Shown piece after piece: positions 41,933 to 49,679 of a stretch of 64,000 bases of DNA. The translations under genes and the position numbers were made by a program. The notes below the pieces were generated by a model. It did no database searches, was not told the DNA's origin, and worked only from the letters and a program-made list of their open reading frames with translations. Numbering within the stretch: position 1 is the first letter of the stretch; the number at the start of each line of letters is the position of its first letter. The stretch comes from Mediannikoviicoccus sp037890055. GTDB taxonomy: Bacteria > Bacillota > Clostridia > Tissierellales > Peptoniphilaceae. Location of the stretch: NCBI GenBank assembly GCA_037890055.1, contig JBBKBD010000008.1; one strand, 5' to 3'.

Positions 41933-43084
41933 TTATAGTCCTTTAAATTGTTCAGGAGTTTCTTCGCTGAAGTTTGATGGAGGTACTATATTACCATTTT
42001 TAACTTCGCCATATACTTCTTCTAACTTCTTAAGAGTTTCTTCAGATAGTTGATTTCTTCCTTCTTCTTTTACATATCCTGTTGAGTCAGTATCTGCATG
42101 AAGAAGTGCATTTTCACCTTTGAAACTTCCATCAGCTATTGCATTTAATTGTTTTTCAACGTTCATATGCATAACTTTTAATACAGAAGTAAGTATTACA
42201 TTGCCTGAACCTGTCTTACCATCGTCAAATTGGTCAACGTCACAGCCTATAACCTTAACGTTTTCGGCTTCTTTTGCAGCGGTAAATACACCATTACCTG
42301 ATCCACCAGCAGCAACTAACATAACGTCAACTCCCTCTTTGATAAGAGCTTCTCCTACAACTTTACCTTTAGCTTCGTCATTGAAGTTACCTACGTAGTT
42401 ACCACCAACGTTTTTACCTGTAACATCTTCACCAGCGTAAGATGGAAGTTCAACTAATTCTGCCTTTGCTCCCATGTTTTTAACAGCATAGTTTACACCA
42501 GCTTCAAAACCATATTGGTAGTTAACATTTGATGGGAATGCAATACCATTTACTACAGCAACTTTTCCTGTTGTAGTTTCAAGAGCTGCAGCGATACCTG
42601 CAAAGAATCCTGATTCTTGTTCAGCAAATTGCATTGCATATACATTGTCAACAACCTTTTCTTCTCCGCCAACTGTTGGATAAGAGTCAACTAAGATAAA
42701 CTTAGTATCCGGGTTTTCTTCTGCGATGTCCCCGATTCCTGCAAATTGGAAACCACAGCAAACTATTACATCATAGTCTGCAACGATATCTGCAACTTGT
42801 TTAACTCCCGCTGCAGGGTCCCCTGTTGGTTCCTTGATTGGAGTAACCTTTGCATTTGGATGATTTTTAATAAATGCTAAAACCCCATTGTAGTTATCTT
42901 CGTTGAAACTTCCGTCATCAACACCTGATGGACTTGAAACAATTGCAATGTTAAGTCCTTCGTCATTTGCTGCTGCAGCGTTTGATGCGCCAGTTGATCC
43001 TGTTTCAGGAGCTGGTTTACATGCAGTTAAGCAAAATGATAGTACAAGTAGTAGCGATAGAATCGCTATGTTTCTTTTCTTCAT
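41933..43084 (-). CDS. BmpA/Med-family nucleoside-binding lipoprotein
   Basis: 383-residue lipoprotein lipidated at C22 (LTAC). Family motifs: VDDGSFNEDNYNGVLAF, GFQFAGIGDIAEENPDTKFILVDS, EQESGFFAGIAAALET. It binds purine nucleosides for the NupOPQ-type transporter. A short low-complexity linker follows the signal. Its gene is followed by a stable hairpin. Confidence 0.93.
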   Translation of the reverse strand: MKKRNIAILSLLLVLSFCLTACKPAPETGSTGASNAAAANDEGLNIAIVSSPSGVDDGSFNEDNYNGVLAFIKNHPNAKVTPIKEPTGDPAAGVKQVADIVADYDVIVCCGFQFAGIGDIAEENPDTKFILVDSYPTVGGEEKVVDNVYAMQFAEQESGFFAGIAAALETTTGKVAVVNGIAFPSNVNYQYGFEAGVNYAVKNMGAKAELVELPSYAGEDVTGKNVGGNYVGNFNDEAKGKVVGEALIKEGVDVMLVAAGGSGNGVFTAAKEAENVKVIGCDVDQFDDGKTGSGNVILTSVLKVMHMNVEKQLNAIADGSFKGENALLHADTDSTGYVKEEGRNQLSEETLKKLEEVYGEVKNGNIVPPSNFSEETPEQFKGL

Positions 43085-43097
43085 CTTTATCCCCCTA

Positions 43098-44132
43098 CTA
43101 TAAATTTTTTAGACTCTCCTCATATGGAGGTCTACATATCCCTTTTTCAGTAATGATTGCAGTTATTAAGCTGTGATCGGTTACATCAAAAGCTGGATTA
43201 TATGCTTTAACACCCTTTGGTGCCATCGCCTTTTCATACCACTTAGTGCTGATTTCTTCTTCAGGTCTAAGCTCGATTTCAATGTCCTCTCCTGTCTTGC
43301 AATTTAAATCAAGAGTGGATGTAGGTCCTAGTACATAAAATGGAATGTTGTAGTATTTTGCTAGAATTGCAACTCCACTGGTTCCAATCTTATTTGCCAC
43401 GTCGCCATTAGAAGCAATCCTGTCACAACCTACAAGAACCGCTTGAACCTTGCCTGACTTCATGACAATACTTGCCATGTTATCACATATAAGTGTGGTG
43501 TCCAGGCCTGCCTTTTGTAACTCGTATGCAGTTAGTCTTGCACCTTGTAGTAGAGGCCTTGTTTCATCTGCAAATACATGGAAGTTCATTCCCTCTTCCT
43601 TACCAAGTATCATAGGTCCCAGTGCCGTTCCATAAAGCGACGTTGCCATTGGTCCTGCATTACAGTGGGTCAACAGTCCCATTCCATCTTTAAGAAGTGA
43701 TAGACCATATTTTGAAATGGCCTTACACATTTCTATGTCTTCATCTTGAATTTTTATAGCTTCTTCTCTTAAAAGTTTTCTTAATTCATCGACTGAATCG
43801 CCCTTATACTCTTCAACCAATTTGTTCATCCTATTAAGTGCCCAAGAAAGATTTACAGCAGTCGGTCTTGAAGAATTTAAATACTCAGAGTCTTTGAAAA
43901 ACTTTTCTTTAAATGCATTTAAGTCTTTGTCATAGCCCTTGGATAAAATATACATAGCATATCCGCCACATATTCCAATGGCAGGTGCCCCTCTGACTTT
44001 CAAATGAAATATTGCATCATAAATATCTTCAACATCATTTAATTCAATATAAACCTCTTCTCCTGGAAGCTTTGTTTGGTCCAGAATAATAAGTTTGTCT
44101 TCATCATTCAAGTAAATATTATTAGGTTTCAT
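43098..44132 (-). CDS. mtnA: MtnA-type sugar-1-phosphate isomerase
   Basis: 344-residue member of the eIF-2B-alpha / MtnA family that isomerises 5-methylthioribose-1-phosphate (and related 5-deoxyribose-1-phosphate or ribose-1-phosphate) to the ketose. LKVRGAPAIGICGGYAMY, catalytic-cysteine motif LTHCNAGPMATSLYG, DETRPLLQGARLTAYEL and VGCDRIASNGDVANKIGT with the catalytic Asp are intact. ATG 44132 has GGGAGG upstream and overlaps the dehydrogenase stop. Its place after a purine nucleoside phosphorylase supplies the sugar-1-phosphate. Confidence 0.9.
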   Translation of the reverse strand: MKPNNIYLNDEDKLIILDQTKLPGEEVYIELNDVEDIYDAIFHLKVRGAPAIGICGGYAMYILSKGYDKDLNAFKEKFFKDSEYLNSSRPTAVNLSWALNRMNKLVEEYKGDSVDELRKLLREEAIKIQDEDIEMCKAISKYGLSLLKDGMGLLTHCNAGPMATSLYGTALGPMILGKEEGMNFHVFADETRPLLQGARLTAYELQKAGLDTTLICDNMASIVMKSGKVQAVLVGCDRIASNGDVANKIGTSGVAILAKYYNIPFYVLGPTSTLDLNCKTGEDIEIELRPEEEISTKWYEKAMAPKGVKAYNPAFDVTDHSLITAIITEKGICRPPYEESLKNL

Positions 44133-45067
44133 TAATCCTCCCATAATTTAAATCCGACTTTAAAGCTTTTAGATGAAAAAGCTTTTTCATAGTCCTTCAA
44201 TTCAAAAAATTCAACATCGGGAAATTCCACATATCCTTTTTTTAATAGGTTTAGTGCCGGGTTAAAAGGACCACATCTAGACCCTTTGATTCCTATCTCC
44301 CTAACTACAATTTCAGAAAGGTCGATTTCTACATTTTCAGTGTAAGTGGACTTTACGATTATTCGTCCTCTATTTTCAACAAGCTTTAATGCAGTTTCTA
44401 TTCCTGAAGGACTTCCCGTTGCATCAATAACTATTTCAAACGTGTCATCTGTATCCATTATAACATTAGCAAAACTTTTGAAGTTATCTAATTTGTCCTG
44501 GTGTTTACCAAGCACTGTAAGGTCCGCTCCAGTTAGTGCTATAACCTGACCAATCATAAAAGATAATCTTCCATCTCCCACCAAAAGTACTCTTGATGTT
44601 GGTTTTATATCTTCCCTCTCACATATTTCAACAGCCGCCGCCAGTGGTTCTGTGAAAAGTGCCTTCTTTGGATCAAGATTGTCTTCTACAACGTGAAGCA
44701 AGTCGTTCTTCCAAGTTATAAACTGTGTAAACACTCCGTCATGACCGCTAATACCAAGGACCTTTCTGTCAACGCAGTGGGTCTCTTCACCTCTTAGACA
44801 GTACTTGCAGTGGCCACAGCCCTGGTTTATTTCACCTACAACAATTTTGCCTATAAGTTTTTCATCATTTGACTCCACCACTTCGCCGACAAATTCATGT
44901 CCTAGTACGCCTTTGAAGTCTGGCCTATAGCCCTTCATTATCTCTCTGTCTGTGTTACAAATTCCAGCGTATAAAATTTTTATAAGGGCTTCATCCTCTG
45001 CCCTTACTGGCTTTTTATAGTCTTCTAAATATTCTAAAGACTTTCCATTAAAATATAGCGCTTTCAT
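44132..45067 (-). CDS. Zinc-dependent medium-chain alcohol dehydrogenase-like protein
   Basis: 311-residue MDR oxidoreductase. Catalytic-zinc region AGICNTDREIMKGY and GHEFVGEVVES; structural-zinc lobe with four cysteines (GCGHCKYCLRGEETHC); nucleotide-binding VLLVGDGRLSFMIGQV, a variant of GxGxxG. About 30 residues shorter than ordinary ADHs. Sitting between nucleoside phosphorylase and isomerase, it may reduce an aldehyde released later in the pathway; the substrate is unproved. Confidence 0.85.
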   Translation of the reverse strand: MKALYFNGKSLEYLEDYKKPVRAEDEALIKILYAGICNTDREIMKGYRPDFKGVLGHEFVGEVVESNDEKLIGKIVVGEINQGCGHCKYCLRGEETHCVDRKVLGISGHDGVFTQFITWKNDLLHVVEDNLDPKKALFTEPLAAAVEICEREDIKPTSRVLLVGDGRLSFMIGQVIALTGADLTVLGKHQDKLDNFKSFANVIMDTDDTFEIVIDATGSPSGIETALKLVENRGRIIVKSTYTENVEIDLSEIVVREIGIKGSRCGPFNPALNLLKKGYVEFPDVEFFELKDYEKAFSSKSFKVGFKLWED

Positions 45068-45900
45068 TATAGTATCTCGTTTATCTTTCCAAGTGTAACT
45101 TTTACAATTTCTTTGAATTTAGGTGCCACAAGTTTTGCATTTTCATTTACCTCTTCGTGGGTAAGTGGGTCTTCGCTCATGCCTGCAGCTAAGTTACTTA
45201 TAAATGATATTCCACAAACTCTCATGCCCATGTGATTTGCAACCATGGCTTCAACTGTAGTGGACATACCAACTGCGTCCGCACCAACAACCTTTGCAAG
45301 TTTTATCTCAGCTGGAGTTTCAAAGTTAGGTCCGGTAGTTTGAAGATAAACTCCCTCTTTCATTTCGTGACCAACTTCCCTTGCAGCATCCCTAATCACA
45401 TCTATTAGTTCAGGGTCGTAAACATGGGACATATCTGGAAATCTTGTTCCCCATCTATCATCATTTTCTCCAATAAGTGGTGATGGAACTAAACAGCTAA
45501 TATGATCTTTAATTATCATAAGGTCAGCTGGAACATAGTCATCATTACAGCCTCCCGCCGCATTGGTTAGGAATAAAACCTTTGCACCCATCTCTTTCAT
45601 AAGTCTAACGGGAAGAACAACATCCTCCATCTTGTAGCCTTCATAATAGTGAACTCTTCCTTGCATAATAACTGTTGGAAGTCCATTTACATGGGCAAAC
45701 ACAAATCTTCCCTTATGTCCTTCTACTGTTGACTTTGGAAAGTCTTCAATGTCTGCGTAGTCAATAGTTCCTTCTATTTCTAAGTCACTGGCAAAGTCTC
45801 CAAGTCCCGAGCCCAATATTAGTGCAAGCTTTGGCTCAAACGGAATTTTGTCCTTTAAACTTTCGTAACAATTTTGTACTCTTTCATATGCTTTTGTCAT
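45067..45900 (-). CDS. punA: Purine nucleoside phosphorylase, class I trimeric
   Basis: 277-residue cytosolic enzyme cleaving inosine/guanosine-type nucleosides with phosphate to base plus ribose-1-phosphate. ALILGSGLGDFA, QGRVHYYEGY, TNAAGGCNDDYVPADLMIIKDHI and GPNFETPAEIK mark the class; the GADAVGMSTTVEA catalytic region is intact. First gene of an eight-gene operon reaching to 36998. Confidence 0.95.
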   Translation of the reverse strand: MTKAYERVQNCYESLKDKIPFEPKLALILGSGLGDFASDLEIEGTIDYADIEDFPKSTVEGHKGRFVFAHVNGLPTVIMQGRVHYYEGYKMEDVVLPVRLMKEMGAKVLFLTNAAGGCNDDYVPADLMIIKDHISCLVPSPLIGENDDRWGTRFPDMSHVYDPELIDVIRDAAREVGHEMKEGVYLQTTGPNFETPAEIKLAKVVGADAVGMSTTVEAMVANHMGMRVCGISFISNLAAGMSEDPLTHEEVNENAKLVAPKFKEIVKVTLGKINEIL

Positions 45901-46082
45901 GCTTTACCTCCATCCTTTATTCCATTATATAACAAGAGTTTGTAAAATAAAATTATTAATTACTATCTACTTGTACTTAAACTTATACCCAATTAAAGCA
46001 CTTTCCCTCTTTATAATAGAATTGCTTTATTATTTTTTAATTACATATTATAATTAAATGAGATTTGACAAAGGAGAACAGA

Positions 46083-47726
46083 TTGATATTTAACAAGTAC
46101 AGAAAAAATATTAATTTGATTCTTTCAATACTTTCCATAGCAACTGTTGTGTTTATTTTTCTAGCAGCTCCCTTTGGATTGCAGAGAAATTTCCAAAAAG
46201 AATACATCAGTAAAGATATTTATGTAAAGAAAAAGGGTTTAAGACGAGAAACTTTTTCAACAAATTATTTGAAAGAATCAGATAATCTTTTAAACAATAA
46301 AATACTAATACCATCAAAGAAAAATAATTATTGGACATATAATGGCGACATGAATGAGTTTAAAGATAAAAACAGATCGGATCAGCGTTACCTATATTCT
46401 TTTTTCATGCTAAACGATTTAGTAAATGCATATACTCAAAGGGAAAATGTAGAATATTTGAAAAAGGGATTTGCGTACTTAAAAGATTTTTATGAGCAAT
46501 GCCCCTACGACTTTGAGCCAGTTAACAATATGCCATGGCATGACGAAACAACAGCCCAAAGGCAAATCAACACCGTTAGATTTTATAAGGTAGCAAAAAA
46601 CTTTTTAAATGACGATGAACTTAAACTCATGCGTGACAACTTGGAGTTTACTGCAAATAAATTAAATACTGAAATGTATTCTGGTTTTAATAATCATGGA
46701 ATGTTTCAAGACCTGTCCCTATACTTCTACGGAAAGGCATTTGCAAGGCCGAACTTTGTTTCAGCCTCAACAAAAAGACTTCAAGAGTATTTCTTAAAAT
46801 CCTTCTCCAGTGAAGGGGTACATTTGGAAAACTCTCCAGAGTACCATTTTGAAATGCTCTATATATTGAAAGACTTTTTTAACTCTGTGCAAAGCATAGA
46901 TTTTGGTAAGTATAATCAACTGGTGGATATTTATAAAAAAAGCGTTCGCTATTCAAAGGCAATTATCTTACCAAATGGATTTTTGCCAAATATTGGAGAC
47001 ACTGCATCTATAAAAGTTGACCTACATGATTTTTATACTGATGAGGAATTAAAAGACAGTAACGATAGTAGAAACATTTTTTTAGATTCAGGGTTTGATA
47101 TTTATAAAAAAGGCGAAAACTGCCTTGCCTTTATTGGCCCCGCATACCTGTCCTATCATCATCATGACCATGATTTATCATTTTGGCTTTATAAAAATGG
47201 AAATATTTTTACGGAAGTTGGAAAGTACGGCTATGACTGGGACAACCCAGAGAGTAAGTATGTTAGGACCTACCCTGCTCATAATAGCGTTGTAATTGAC
47301 GGAGAAGAAGAAATCTCTCCGACTGTGTTAGACGGTGAAATGCTAAACCTAGGAGACAATAAAATGGCAGCCATTTCAAGAAGGTCACAAAAGGCTGAAG
47401 TGTATAGAGAAATTGATTTTGATGATGAATTGAAAAAAATAAATGTTAAGACATCTATCTTCCCAAAGGATGACAAGGAAAAAACTTACGAACTGTACTT
47501 TCATTTGGCCCCGGAAATTAAAGTTGTGTCTTCAAAGGACAAAAACTCTATGGAACTTTTTAGGGCAGAGGAAAAAATTGGAACCGTTCATTGTAAAGAG
47601 AAGATGGAATTAAAAAAAGATAAATACTATTCAAGGTCCTATGACAAGGGACAAAAGACACAGGTTATTTATATCAAAACTTCTGGATTAGAAAAACATA
47701 TAGATTTTGAAATCAATTTAAAATAG
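46083..47726 (+). CDS. Heparinase II/III-like protein, membrane-anchored
   Basis: 547 residues from TTG 46083, where AAAGGAG is six bases upstream; a frame start at 46065 has no ribosome site. An N-terminal hydrophobic segment (about 10-30) anchors or exports it. The all-alpha domain (FNNHGMFQDLSLYFYGKAF; EGVHLENSPEYHFEM with the likely catalytic YH) and the beta domain with YHHHDHDLSFWLYKNG and the AHNSVVIDGE motif match heparinase II/III and related polysaccharide lyases. Target is probably an uronic-acid glycan, perhaps the cell's own surface polymer. It faces a minus-strand glycan cluster across a shared terminator. Confidence 0.85.
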   Translation: MIFNKYRKNINLILSILSIATVVFIFLAAPFGLQRNFQKEYISKDIYVKKKGLRRETFSTNYLKESDNLLNNKILIPSKKNNYWTYNGDMNEFKDKNRSDQRYLYSFFMLNDLVNAYTQRENVEYLKKGFAYLKDFYEQCPYDFEPVNNMPWHDETTAQRQINTVRFYKVAKNFLNDDELKLMRDNLEFTANKLNTEMYSGFNNHGMFQDLSLYFYGKAFARPNFVSASTKRLQEYFLKSFSSEGVHLENSPEYHFEMLYILKDFFNSVQSIDFGKYNQLVDIYKKSVRYSKAIILPNGFLPNIGDTASIKVDLHDFYTDEELKDSNDSRNIFLDSGFDIYKKGENCLAFIGPAYLSYHHHDHDLSFWLYKNGNIFTEVGKYGYDWDNPESKYVRTYPAHNSVVIDGEEEISPTVLDGEMLNLGDNKMAAISRRSQKAEVYREIDFDDELKKINVKTSIFPKDDKEKTYELYFHLAPEIKVVSSKDKNSMELFRAEEKIGTVHCKEKMELKKDKYYSRSYDKGQKTQVIYIKTSGLEKHIDFEINLK

Positions 47727-47757
47727 TCAAGCACTCCTAGGAGTCTTGACTTATTTT
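47725..47757. terminator. Bidirectional terminator after heparinase-like gene
   Basis: AGTCAAG-ACTCC / GGAGT-CTTGACT stem with a bulge, T-rich on the plus side; it overlaps both stop codons. Confidence 0.8.
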
Positions 47758-48608
47758 ATTTCACTATTGTCTCTTAACACTTTATAAAAGGTTCTGTGGT
47801 TTGCAATCCTCCTTGGCAAGAGTTTTTGAACCTGTTTGTCGTTAATGCCGTCCATCATCTCTTTATATTCTGTAGTATTCATATTTGCAAAAAGTTCCAC
47901 ATAGGACTTTTCTTTAAATGCCCTGCCCTTAAACCTATTTAACTCTAAAAATATATCAAAGTCCATACCCGCCTTTTGGCTCTTGAATATTTTAAACAGC
48001 CTTTCCTTTTCTTTTTCATCTATTTTGCAATATGAATTTACCATATGGTCTGGAAGAAAACTGCTAACTTCATATAGATAGATATTAAAATCCAAGTGTA
48101 AGTCTTCCAAAGCCTTCCTAAATACATAATTACACCATCGATGTTCATAGTGGGAGTCGTAGGGAGTTACTATAAATACATTTTTATAATCTTTGCTCTT
48201 TAAGTAATCTTCCAATTCACCGGCGGTTTGTGAAGTATATTTATTTACATTGTTGTTTTCTGCGTCAAATATTTTTAAAGACCTTAGTCCAAGTTCTTTC
48301 GCCAAGGTATTTGCTTCCGCCCTTCTTTCAGCCTTTATATCAACTCCCTTAATTGGTTTTGATCCTGAAGAGTCCGTAAGGTAAATTAGGTCTACCTTAT
48401 CATTATGTTTTTTGTTTCCTAATAAAAGTCCTCCCATTCCAATGGTTTCGTCATCAACATGGGGAGATATAACTAGGGTTTCTCCCAAAGGTAAATTTAT
48501 TTCTTTTAAGTTTTTGAAACTTTTACTTCCATACATCCTCTTAATATTAAAAATATTAAACCATTTTATAGGGTAGTATAAAATTTCTGCAACAGTATCT
48601 TTCCACAT
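47751..48608 (-). CDS. PIG-L (LmbE) family deacetylase
   Basis: 285-residue zinc hydrolase that removes N-acetyl groups from sugars or related compounds. VISPHVDDETIGMGGLLLG near residue 50 supplies the zinc His/Asp set, and YDSHYEHRWCNYVFRKAL the third ligand. No signal peptide, so it acts in the cytoplasm. It starts one base after the acyltransferase-like gene ends. Confidence 0.92.
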   Translation of the reverse strand: MWKDTVAEILYYPIKWFNIFNIKRMYGSKSFKNLKEINLPLGETLVISPHVDDETIGMGGLLLGNKKHNDKVDLIYLTDSSGSKPIKGVDIKAERRAEANTLAKELGLRSLKIFDAENNNVNKYTSQTAGELEDYLKSKDYKNVFIVTPYDSHYEHRWCNYVFRKALEDLHLDFNIYLYEVSSFLPDHMVNSYCKIDEKEKERLFKIFKSQKAGMDFDIFLELNRFKGRAFKEKSYVELFANMNTTEYKEMMDGINDKQVQKLLPRRIANHRTFYKVLRDNSEIK

Positions 48609-49679
48609 TTATTTTAATTCCTCCAAGGCCTTTTTAAAGCCAATCAATTTTTTGATTTTCCTACCCCTATCTGAAGTGAAGTAGTCTAAAATATATATAT
48701 TTGTAAATGAATTTGCATATCCAAACTTCCAAGCATATCCTCCAACGCCAAAGTTAAACTTTTTAAATTCATTTTGTTTAAACAATTCTTCAAATATAAA
48801 ATAGAAGAGGGCGTTGTTAAGCCTATACTCTCTGTATTCTGGAGAGTATCCCGTGTTCCATGACACCAGTTCTTCCCCATTTACATAGCAATTTCTATAT
48901 GCAATAACTTTTCCTTTTTCAATATCACGGATGATAAAGTTTTTAACAGCCTTCGACCCAAGCTGTACATTTTTTATAAACTCTTCCCTCTTTTCATCTT
49001 CATATAAAGAATATCTTTCGTCCCTTCCTTGGGATTTTAAAAAAATCTTTTCCTCAATATGAATATTTTTTATCTCTTCATAAAGTTCTTCGCTCATGTT
49101 ATCAATAACTTGAAACTCGATATTCTTTTCCCTTAAAATCTTGTTTTTATACTTCCTAGTATTGGAAGGAAAAGTTTTATTATATTCATCAAAGTTCTCG
49201 TAATCTTCAAGGTTTAAAGTGGGAACCATATTCTGCTGACTGAAATGTTCATTTAGTTTATGATTTTTTAAAATGTATTTACTTAAATAACTTTCAGGCA
49301 AAATATTATCAAGGACAACTCGGTCTATTGGAAGCTTCTCAATGTAGTTAAAGAGAGTTTTTATTGACGTGTCGTAGTTTACAACGCAGTCATCCAAAAG
49401 AATGTTTTTAAAATCTCCCTCTAGACCAAATTGTAGTTCACGCCATTTTGAAAGAGCTGCCTTCCTTTCCGTTATTTCAAAAGGAGCAAGAAGTATGGGG
49501 TTGTTGTTTTCATACATTAAAAGGTAAAGAAGATTTTTATCTTCATTTGCCCTTACATACTCTCTTAAAAATATGGGAGATGAAAAAACTACTTTTTCTT
49601 TAGTGTTTTCCCAAATTTTTTCAACGTCAGAAATATATTTTTCAAAATCTTCTAAATTTTTAATCTCTTTTATTTCCAT
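48609..49679 (-). CDS. FemAB/CelD-type GNAT acetyltransferase domain protein
   Basis: 356-residue cytosolic protein whose centre (FNKTFPSNTRKYKNKILREKNI to NYALFYFIFEEL-like NNALFYFIFEELFK) fits the Acetyltransf_6/CelD domain used in polysaccharide or wall-peptide modification. The GFGVGG-like NFGVGGYAWKFGYA tail also fits. It could transfer an acyl or aminoacyl group to a surface glycan. Overlaps the yfhO-type gene by 10 bases. Confidence 0.8.
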   Translation of the reverse strand: MEIKEIKNLEDFEKYISDVEKIWENTKEKVVFSSPIFLREYVRANEDKNLLYLLMYENNNPILLAPFEITERKAALSKWRELQFGLEGDFKNILLDDCVVNYDTSIKTLFNYIEKLPIDRVVLDNILPESYLSKYILKNHKLNEHFSQQNMVPTLNLEDYENFDEYNKTFPSNTRKYKNKILREKNIEFQVIDNMSEELYEEIKNIHIEEKIFLKSQGRDERYSLYEDEKREEFIKNVQLGSKAVKNFIIRDIEKGKVIAYRNCYVNGEELVSWNTGYSPEYREYRLNNALFYFIFEELFKQNEFKKFNFGVGGYAWKFGYANSFTNIYILDYFTSDRGRKIKKLIGFKKALEELK

